Source: Halicephalobus mephisto
Taxonomy: Eukaryota > Nematoda > Chromadorea > Rhabditida > Panagrolaimidae
Assembly (NCBI GenBank): GCA_009193035.1
Contig: SWDT01000058.1
Span: 1 to 64,000, forward strand
DNA: 64,000 bases
Direction of reading: 5' to 3'
Positions 56,648-64,000 of this stretch are shown piece after piece (position 1 is the first letter of the stretch; the number at the start of each line of letters is the position of its first letter). The position numbers were made by a program, and so were the translations under genes. The notes under the pieces are model-generated. The model was not told the origin of the DNA, searched no databases, and worked only from the letters and a program-made list of their open reading frames with translations.

Positions 56648-57211
56648 ATGAAGGTTTTTCTCGCTATTCTTCCAGTTTTTCTTTTGGCGGTGTCCATTCA
56701 AGCCCAATTTAACCATCATGGTGGACATGGTGGAAATGGGTTCGGAGGACGTGGTGGATTCGGCAACCAAGGAGGTTCCCATGGCGGACACAGCGGAAAT
56801 GGATTCGGAAGCCGAGGAGGTACTCATGGTGGTCATGGAGGAAATGGGTTCGGAGGACGTGGTGGATTCGGTAACCAAGGAGGTTCTCATGGTGGTCATG
56901 GAGGCTTCGGAAACAGAGGTGGTCCTTATGGAGGTCACGGAGGTACTTATGGAGGCCATGGTGGTCCTTACGGAGGTCATGGGGGTCCTTACGGAGGTCA
57001 TGGGGGTCCTTACGGAGGTCATGGTGGTCCTTATGGAGGCCATGGGGGTCCTTATGGAGGTCATGGGGGTCCTTATGGAGGCCACGGGGGTCCTTACGGA
57101 GGTCATGGAGGCCACGGAGGTCACGGCATTGTTAGCGGAATCCTTGGATCAGGTGAGTTCACTCCGTAAAATACCAAAAATTCATTACTGTTTTCAGTGC
57201 TTGGTCGTTGA
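56648..57211 (+). CDS. Secreted glycine/histidine-rich repeat protein
   Basis: Exons 56648-57152 and 57198-57211 (45-bp intron) give 172 residues. A signal peptide (MKVFLAILPVFLLAVSIQAQ) precedes a mature chain made nearly entirely of Gly, His, Pro, Tyr, Phe, Asn and Ser. The first part has longer irregular units of the type GNGFGGRGGFGNQGGSHGGH; the second has about eight copies of GGHGGPY. The chain ends HGIVSGILGSVLGR. Such proteins occur in nematode cuticle or as antimicrobial-like peptides (C. elegans nlp/cnc types are similar in composition). The His density suggests metal binding. The function is not provable from sequence. Confidence 0.85.
56925..57125 (+). repeat. 21-bp tandem repeat encoding GGHGGPY
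   Basis: About eight near-identical 21-bp units (consensus GGAGGTCATGGGGGTCCTTAC) lie within the glycine-rich gene. Differences are mostly in third codon positions (CAT/CAC, TAC/TAT, GGT/GGC), showing selection on the protein. Copy number is likely to vary between individuals. Confidence 0.85.
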
Positions 57212-59514
57212 ATGAATCCTCAGAAATCAGTGTTCAAATGACTTTCCATTGATCTCTGTAAAGTTTTATCGATAGAATTGAATAAATAATAATTTCGCTT
57301 TGCTCTTCAAAGATCCAACTTTCTTTTCTCCGACTGTCGAGTCAACATTTGAATACAGAACTGTAAAATGTGTCAGACAAGGCGAGGGTCAAGCTCACGT
57401 ATTTGCTTGCCCAAGTTTGTTTTAGGTATGGATCACGCGAGAAAGCGGAAGATCTATTTGAAGTTGGCGAACGATCCGAGAAAGATCCCCGATCGTTTGG
57501 GCAATGACCCGAGCGATTTGCTTTGACTCACCTTTGGCGGAATAGTTCGGTCATCATGACTAGTTCTGATTTTACTGCTCTCCACGACTATTTCAACCCC
57601 CAACTTTCCAAAGGTTCCTTAGTTTCACACAAGACATGGTGTACTGTCTTTCGGAATTTTCCAGACTTGAATATTTCCGACTGCCAATGACCAACAACAA
57701 ATCATAAAAATCATGTCTTCGTGTTTCGCATTAGCACGACAACACCGTCACTCCTCTGGTGAAACGCAGTCGAGACGTTTTTGGATCTATTAGGAATCGT
57801 CTACTATTTTCGGTCTTATCTTAAACGTGACTAATCTTTTTAAATGACATCAGAATCGGAATTCCATTTCAGTATTCCGACCAAATTGGGACTCACTGAT
57901 AAGGACTATCGTTAGTACATAAATCGCTGATGAGCAGCTTCTGAGGAACGGGCTTTTTAAATTCCGACTTCAGTTGATAAAACTTTGGAATTTAGCATTG
58001 TTTACGTGTTAGAAAGCCTTGGGAACAGTCTCCGTTCCTGGTCCTGCCTTGCTGGTTTTATCGCCGTGATCGCAAGTTGTTTTTTCTCGTTGTAAACCTT
58101 TGCCGATCGAGAAAGGAGCTTGATCAAGTTTTCGCTCTGAATAAAGCTTTTGTTAAATTTCCTTATTACGAAGAAACGCAATTGCTGTCAAATATCAAGG
58201 ATAAACGACACGTGTAGTTGTTTCATCACGGCCGTTTTCCTCGGTATTCACCAGCAATTCCGTTGACGATATCGGTGAGTTCCTTGGGTAATTTCGTAAC
58301 ACACCATGATAACACCCAACTTTTACTATTTCTGTGTGATAACAGCGTTTTTGAAAAATGTCCCAAATAACCGTAAAAGCTCTAAAATATAAGTCAAACA
58401 ACCGTCTCGACATTTCTGAGATTGTTGCATTCGATAAAGGCGTTGAATTTCCAAACCGAACTTGGCCTAAAATCGACTTTCAATTAATCCACATGTGCTG
58501 ACCCTTTGTCAAGAGTCCCAAGGCAAATCTCATCCATATACGTGCGGGAGGAATCCAGAATTCGAAAATCGCAAGTATGTGGAGGAGATTAGCTTTTGTT
58601 GCTCTTACCGTAATCGTACAATATTTCTAACACTTGTATCTAATTATTTATCGACTTCATTCCGAGGTAGGTTTCATTTTTACGAAAAATTCGGCAATTC
58701 AGGAAGACAGGCAAATTGCTTTCAAGACAGGACTGATCAAACAAAGCTGCGTCAATCCCTTGGGCAATTTGAAAAGTCAACTGTGAAGCGGTTGATGATC
58801 AAAGAGTGACTATCCACCTCCGCTGAGTCTCGTCTAACTCAAATATGGTTCATTTTTAGCTCTCGTTTGAAAAAGAGCTGTATCATCTCGGAGCTTCCAG
58901 AAAATTCCGGACACTCCATTTTCGAGTGTATTTGTCTCTTTCAAAATCCTACGTTGCTTTACCCATGTCGCAATTTTGATTTTTACATAAAAAACGGAAA
59001 ATCTCCTTACTTGCTACTTAGTCGGTTAATCGGGTCATGGGTGTAGATAGAGACATTGGAGGCAATTACTTTATTTCTCCCGAAGCTCCGGGAAACATCA
59101 AAAGAATTGTTTTTTATCTCGAGATTTTAAAAATCAAAAATACACAGAGGATCGTTTGTCCCTCGGGGAATACGACTACACCCACGACCGGGGTTGGACA
59201 TCCATGAAGGATGAACTTACCTTTACGAAGTAGAAATCAGGGACTGTAATTGATCTTGATTGCTCTCGAGAGCTTTCCTTTGGTGCTTCTCATTTTTCGA
59301 GAGAGCAAGATTTTCCGAAACAAAACTACCTTATTAGCGCGATCCGGACTGACTGGCCGCGGGCCCATGTTTGGCGGAGGAAATCGCGGGGAGTCGGTCA
59401 GCCAAGTCTCTTTCCCAAAACAGGACTTTGTGGATCGACAGAGTTTCGCTCGAGAATTGGACACTCCAAAGTCACTTCCAGATTGAGTTTACAGCTGTCA
59501 TCGATTTCTCCACC
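57212..59514. other. Gene-poor stretch, 2.3 kb
   Basis: No supported gene. The frames at 58195-58413 and 58495-58809 have no domain or splice continuity. It is the upstream region of the cystine-knot gene. Confidence 0.45.
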
Positions 59515-60785
59515 ATGAGATTGAAGCTCCTTCTCTGGATGACGCTCTTTATTCTGACCCTGGCCGAGGAACAGAAGGCCACAGGTGGGTTTGATTCGGG
59601 TCATTGACGAAATTAATTGTGACCACAGGGTCCAAATCCCTTCTTTACAGAATCTTCTATCCCATTTTCCCCTGGAGGTTCACGACCCCCAGCCCCGCCA
59701 CAACCACCCAGACCCCTGAGGATTTGGAGGCGATCCTTCAGGCTATTGACACTCCGGCTTTCATAATCAGCAACGGGTCTCTCAGTCTGAACGACACTGA
59801 GCTCGTGGTAGTCGAGAACGGGAGCAATTCTTTCAGGATAATCGACGACGAACACGTCATCCAGACAAACGACACTGTCAAGGTAGGTTATTTCGTGGAT
59901 TTCTGGGAATTTTTGAATTCTAGTCACGTCTAAAGCTGTCAACTGCCACTTCCACTCCTACTCCAAGAATCAGTATCCCCCCATCGAAATCTCGAGAATT
60001 CCATCGGAGACTGCCAGTTTCAACAACGACTCCGAAATGCGAGAAGTTGACAGAAAAGCAAAAATACGCCAAACTGGAGTCCATCGGAGGACGGAATCAG
60101 CAATTCATGGCTAATTCCCCCGAGGAAGCCGCCCGGAATTTCCCCCACCTGGTCCAGACGGAGGAGGAAGTGACGGACAAGGCTTCCAAGTTGATGAGCG
60201 ATGCCGTGGGAAGTGGAGTCTCCATCGATGCAGATTACTGTGATGAGACCTGCGAAGAAATCAGATCGAAACTTCACGACGCTCTCAAGGAAAAACAAAA
60301 ACACAGAAACCGGAATTTCATCAGATTGTCAGATTCCGGTCCTGCTGAAGTCCAGGAAGGAAAACCGGACAAGTGGAAAGGTGGCTGTTATCTCGGTAAA
60401 TTCTATTTTTAATTAAAAATTATCCAATTTTCCTCTAGAAAAATTCGTGCCTGTTGGTAACTGTAGTTCCCGTGGAGATGAAGAGATCTGGGGTCACGAG
60501 AAGCTCTGCACAGCCTGTCAAGGGGTCTACATCCTGAGTGACGACTGCTTCCCGACGTTCTTCAACTCCATCACGTGTGACAAAAGCGAAGTAGACTGCA
60601 TCTTCGACCAGTACACGTCGATGGCCCACGGCAAGTGTCAGGCCAAGACTCTGAGTTTCAAGGTGATGAGGAACAAGGGTTCCAAGGAGTGCGAGGAGTG
60701 GGTGTTCGAGTATATCGACGTCCCGATCGCCTGCGAGTGCTTCCTCAGCAAGAGTTCCTTCCTCCGCTCCGTCCCGGAACTCTAG
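59515..60785 (+). CDS. Secreted neurotrophin/Spaetzle-like cystine-knot protein
   Basis: Exons 59515-59584, 59629-59882, 59924-60395 and 60439-60785 join in phase into 380 residues. A signal peptide (MRLKLLLWMTLFILTLAEEQ) is followed by a long Thr/Pro/Ser- and Glu-rich prodomain containing potential basic cleavage sites (HRRLP; KHRNRN). The last 120 residues hold the Cys pattern: NCSSRGDEE, LCTACQGVYILSDDC, ITCDKSEVDC, HGKCQAKTLSF, GSKECEEWVFEYIDVPIACE and CFLSK. The end W-x-F-x-x-I-D-x-x-x-x-C-x-C-x-L-S-K matches the final strand of neurotrophins (WRFIRIDTACVCVLSRK in NGF), and the spacing is also like Spaetzle. A growth-factor-type ligand is inferred; processing and receptor are unknown. 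No other family that I know fits better. Confidence 0.7.
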
Positions 60786-61527
60786 TGTCTCCTAAGCGTT
60801 GTCAGGTGTCTCACCTTTCCCTCGATCTCTTTGTCCTCCTGCCCGGTTGGAGCAAGCAAACGGTAAACAAATAAAGTAATATCAGTTGTGTTCCTTGTTT
60901 CAAATTTAAAAGAAGATAAAAAGTATTTTCAATTAAATAAGAATTTCGATATAATTTGTACATTATTTCCATATCCTTGAGGTGGAGATTGAGTCTGTAT
61001 TGGAATTTTGTTAAAGATCCTTGTGGATCCAGATAACCCAGAAATCCGGGGTTTCATGTCCACAGACTTCTGGGAAAGTGACTGGAGAGCTGTGATCACA
61101 CAACATCCACCTAGTTGCGAAATACAATCACCGAACTTGAGGTGGAAACAAGCATCTTCAAAGTCGAACAACCAACCTCCATAAAAAACTCTTTCCTATT
61201 TACCACGTCGTATATGACATTTCCCACATTTATCAACTTTTCTCATTCCACAAAACTTTTCAAAAGATAGACAGTACATTCTGAATATTGATTCCAAAAA
61301 GGAAAACATGCCGTAACTGATTTCAAAAGTCCGACTTCATTCTGTTTCTCTATGGACAAGATTTCCTGATTCCACTTCCCCGCTATTTTCCCTGTGGCAG
61401 TTTGCCTCGTGTGCCTGTCTGAATCATTATAATCGTGTAATCCGACCAGTTTTAGATGATAATACCATATTGGAGCTTTGCATAACATCATTTTATTTTT
61501 TATTTCTTCGTTCGAAAATCACTCTCG
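60786..61527. other. Intergenic region
   Basis: AATAAA near 60870 closes the cystine-knot gene. Minus frames at 60929-61171 and 61243-61491 lack domains. The rest is probably the promoter of the GT49 gene. Confidence 0.45.
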
Positions 61528-63441
61528 ATGCGGTCTTGTAGCTTTATTGATCTAAATTCGTCCAAGTTAATCATTCCTGTGGTGATTACGGTTGTTTTCT
61601 TGTTGCAGGGATTTCTCTACTTTCGAAAAGGGAATAATTATGAAATGACCATTAGGAGGGTCTTGGATAAAGAAAAGGACATACTGGATTTGAACGAAAT
61701 AACGTATTGCGTTTATTACAACTTCACCGTTGCAGATAACACGCGGTATGCCCTTCAGTAATTCCATCAAAAATTATCTCTATTCATATCCTGGAATCAG
61801 GACATCAGATATCGTTATGAAGTTGTTTTTGAAGAATTTAGTGAAAGTTGAAGTCAGAAACTTTCAGTCTATTCAGGAATTATGAAGCAGATCTCCACAA
61901 TCTATAATTTCTAGAAAAAGAGGAATTTTCCATTTGAAGATGGATTTCTGAAATCCTCTCGATATCTGATTTCCGAAGCAAGTTGAACAACTATACTTCG
62001 ACTTCTGTGAGATAATCCATCAGGATTCCAGAGAACTTAAAAGTTTTTTTCTCAAATTCAAAACTCTTGACATCCAGTTGTGTCGTTCAAATCTCGCTGA
62101 ACTTTGTTAATTTCCGTCTTAAGTAATTGTTACTAAAACCCGATTCTTTGCTTTTTCTAAAAACGAACTTGAGCCCAATGTAGTTGTTCAATTTTCCGCA
62201 GATTCCAATTCATTGTATAATCTTCTCTATAAAACCATTAAAATGTTAATCCAAATGTAAATCCATCAATCGCTTCCGTGTTTTCAGAATACAGTACCCC
62301 TATGTTCCACTTTCGCTAGCTCTGCACTCCTCGATAGACTACACCTACAACGTCATCGAGCAAGCAGAGCGGTGGGATGACTTCATCTCCTACTCCATCT
62401 ACCTCTACCCCGGAGCTGAATTCGCTCTGAGTAACCTTCTGAAGCTCCATCAATGTCATGAACAGGTCTTTCAGAAAGTGTCCATCCATCTGGTCTGGGG
62501 GTTAGGTACTTTCCAGAGAAGCTGTGAAGCTATCAAGGATTTTATCTACGAGATATTTTCGAAGACCAACTCTTCCTGCGATGGCTTAGTTGACGCTGTT
62601 GGAAGATTGAGGAAAATCAAACCTCCAATCATGTCCGATTACCCAATCAATGTGATGAGAAACGAAGCCAGAAGAGGGGCCCAGACGAAGCTGGTCATCA
62701 TCGCCGACGTTGAGAACTTCTTTTCTCCAGAGTTCGCCTTCCAAGTGAGGAATATCACCCAGAAGTTGTTGGAAAAGAAGCACGAAAAGGACGTTTTAGT
62801 TTATCGGTGAGCTTACGATCCAACTTTGCCAAATGTTCCTGTTTTCCAGGAGATTCGAGATGATTCCAAATACCCCGTTTCCAGCTAGTCTTGAAGATGT
62901 CCAAAAGTACTTCTATAATCACCTGTAATTCGTTTTCAGCGTTATTCTGAAATGTTCAGATATTTAGGCTGTTTGAATTCCACTCGAAACTCTTTCGCGA
63001 AGGCCATTCCATCCCGAATTTGGGTGCTTGGTTACAATACAGTATTTCTAAACAGACAGTTACTGCCGAACATCTTCCCTACAAGTCAGTTTTTTTATTT
63101 CCTAGTTAGATAATTAATCTGTATCTAGTCGGTCCAAGTGGGAGCCGCAATTCATCTTCTCTACCGTAGCCGATCCCCCGTTTCATCCAGAAGAGATTCC
63201 AACGCGGTTCCTAGATCATCAAGCCTTCGTCAACGAGATGTGCCGATCAGGTTACGACTTCTACCTTCTGTCCCACGTGTTCAACGTCCACTACGGCATC
63301 AAGAGGAACCACACTCTCCGGGAAAAGCTCCTGAGCGAAGCTTCAAAAGTTCCAGGTGCAGTTTTTCTTAAACAATTTAATGAGTATTTAGACTTGAAGT
63401 ATCCAAAGACAAAGACAAACTGCCCTAGATTAACTACTTAG
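61528..63441 (+). CDS. GT49-family glycosyltransferase (B4GAT1/LARGE-C-type)
   Basis: Five exons (61528-61745, 62288-62806, 62850-62924, 62968-63084, 63129-63441) give 413 residues. A short cytoplasmic start and one membrane anchor (KLIIPVVITVVFLLQGFLYF) define a Golgi type II protein. The catalytic region reads DYPINVMRNEARRGAQTKLV then IIADVENFFSPEFA, where the DVE replaces the DxD metal motif of vertebrate B4GAT1. It continues RRFEMIPNTPFP, KWEPQFIFSTVADPPFHPEE, and VFNVHYGIKRNHTL. Nematodes have several such genes (bgnt family). B4GAT1 primes the LARGE glycan on dystroglycan, but the acceptor here is unknown. The first intron (542 bp) is about ten times longer than others in the window. 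Confidence 0.88.
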
Positions 63442-64000
63442 TTTAAAGAGTAATAAAAAAGAAAATAAACAAGGGCTAAAGTGCTGATGACTCCAGAGAA
63501 GGAGACTTGAGGTGCCGCAAAAGAATTGGAAGGCTTGGAAGTAGTGATAGAGTTGAGTGAAGGCAACGGAGCAGGAACGGCGTTGAATCCATTAGTGTTG
63601 TTATAGTCCCCGGTTTTCTTGATGAAGTTGTAGATCATTTGGTTAGAAGGTCCTTGACGGTCGTTGGGGACAAAATGGCCGGACCCCTTCACCGTTAGAA
63701 CGTCGATGAACAAGGTTCTATTGTTGTTATTAACGTCATTAAAGTTCTTGTAGTACGACTGATGATATCCCGCAATTTGATTTCTGAAGATCCAAGGGTA
63801 TCTGCTCGTGTATGCGAAGTTGTTGTTGCTGGCGATACTGTCCATGAGCCAAGCGTCCCCTAGGAAGTTGCAGACCGTATCCACCTAAACGAATCCCCCA
63901 TTATATCCAGAAAATCAGACTCACGTCGCCGTTGTAGATTAAAATCCGGAAGTTGGGGACATAGAGATTAGGATCGGTGGCGATTTTGATGATGTCATTG
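63438..64000 (-). CDS. Serine carboxypeptidase (cathepsin A type), 3' part
   Basis: Only the C-terminal part lies in the window; the gene continues beyond 64000. The exon at 63924-64000 reads NFRILIYNGD, and the last exon begins VDTVCNFLGD, which together form the catalytic Asp motif. The catalytic His is in VKGSGHFVPNDRQGPS. After the enzyme the chain has an Asn/Ser/Pro-rich stretch and a hydrophobic end (GVISTLALVYFLFYYSLN), which may be a membrane or GPI anchor signal. The Ser nucleophile motif must be outside. The stop codon overlaps that of the convergent GT49 gene. Function: removal of C-terminal residues in acidic compartments or outside the cell. Confidence 0.9.

Noticed and set aside
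1..64000. CRISPR arrays, tRNA or rRNA genes, prokaryotic operons
   Set aside because: No direct repeat-spacer array, no cloverleaf with GTTCRA box found by eye, and all genes are intron-bearing eukaryotic genes. A tRNAscan run would be decisive for tRNAs.

Overview
This is a gene-dense stretch of an animal nuclear genome, most likely from a nematode. Genes sit hundreds of bases apart on both strands. Introns are mostly 35-60 bp with GT...TTTCAG borders, and many genes end in AATAAA signals. The best lineage marker is a FLP-21-type neuropeptide gene at 1954-2240, whose peptide core GPRPLRF-Gly followed by a stop is a nematode signature. The GT49 glycosyltransferase with a DVENFF motif and the 3-hydroxyanthranilate dioxygenase fit the same origin. 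I cannot name the species. No bacterial, plasmid, CRISPR, tRNA or rRNA feature was seen.

Layout. 1-9 kb: flp-21-like neuropeptide, EB1, LKB1/PAR-4 kinase and a four-finger zinc-finger protein, all on minus. 9-18 kb: elongation factor 1-gamma, a secreted Cys-rich protein and an M1 aminopeptidase on plus, then the PAPS transporter on minus. 18-21.5 kb: gene-poor DNA with a dead mariner copy. 21.5-33 kb: NC2-alpha (DRAP1) on plus, then TRMT2A, an ankyrin-repeat protein, an orphan gene, a DCAF5-like WD40 protein and an SLC22 transporter on minus. 33-36 kb: otubain, RPL38 and HAAO on plus. 36-40.5 kb: a double-Kunitz protein and ATG5 on minus. 41-46 kb: an Hsp90 pseudogene and a CUB-domain membrane protein. 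46-52 kb: a cluster of unrecognised, mutually related proteins. 52-57 kb: cytosolic malate dehydrogenase on plus, gamma-glutamyltransferase on minus, and a secreted glycine-rich repeat protein on plus. 59.5-64 kb: a neurotrophin/Spaetzle-like secreted cystine-knot protein, a GT49 glycosyltransferase and the 3' end of a serine carboxypeptidase.

Most genes are unrelated housekeeping functions: translation (eEF1-gamma, RPL38), tRNA modification, ubiquitin signalling (DCAF5, otubain), autophagy (ATG5), polarity and energy sensing (LKB1), microtubules (EB1), sulfation and glycosylation (PAPS transporter, GT49), and kynurenine, malate and glutathione metabolism. No functional operon is evident. Four loci deserve the closest look. 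These are the neurotrophin/Spaetzle-like protein at 59515-60785, the orphan paralogue cluster at 46328-50444, the flp-21-like gene, and the AT-hook carrying NC2-alpha. Exon borders are read by eye from splice signals and reading-frame continuity. Identifications rest on recalled family motifs, without any database search.
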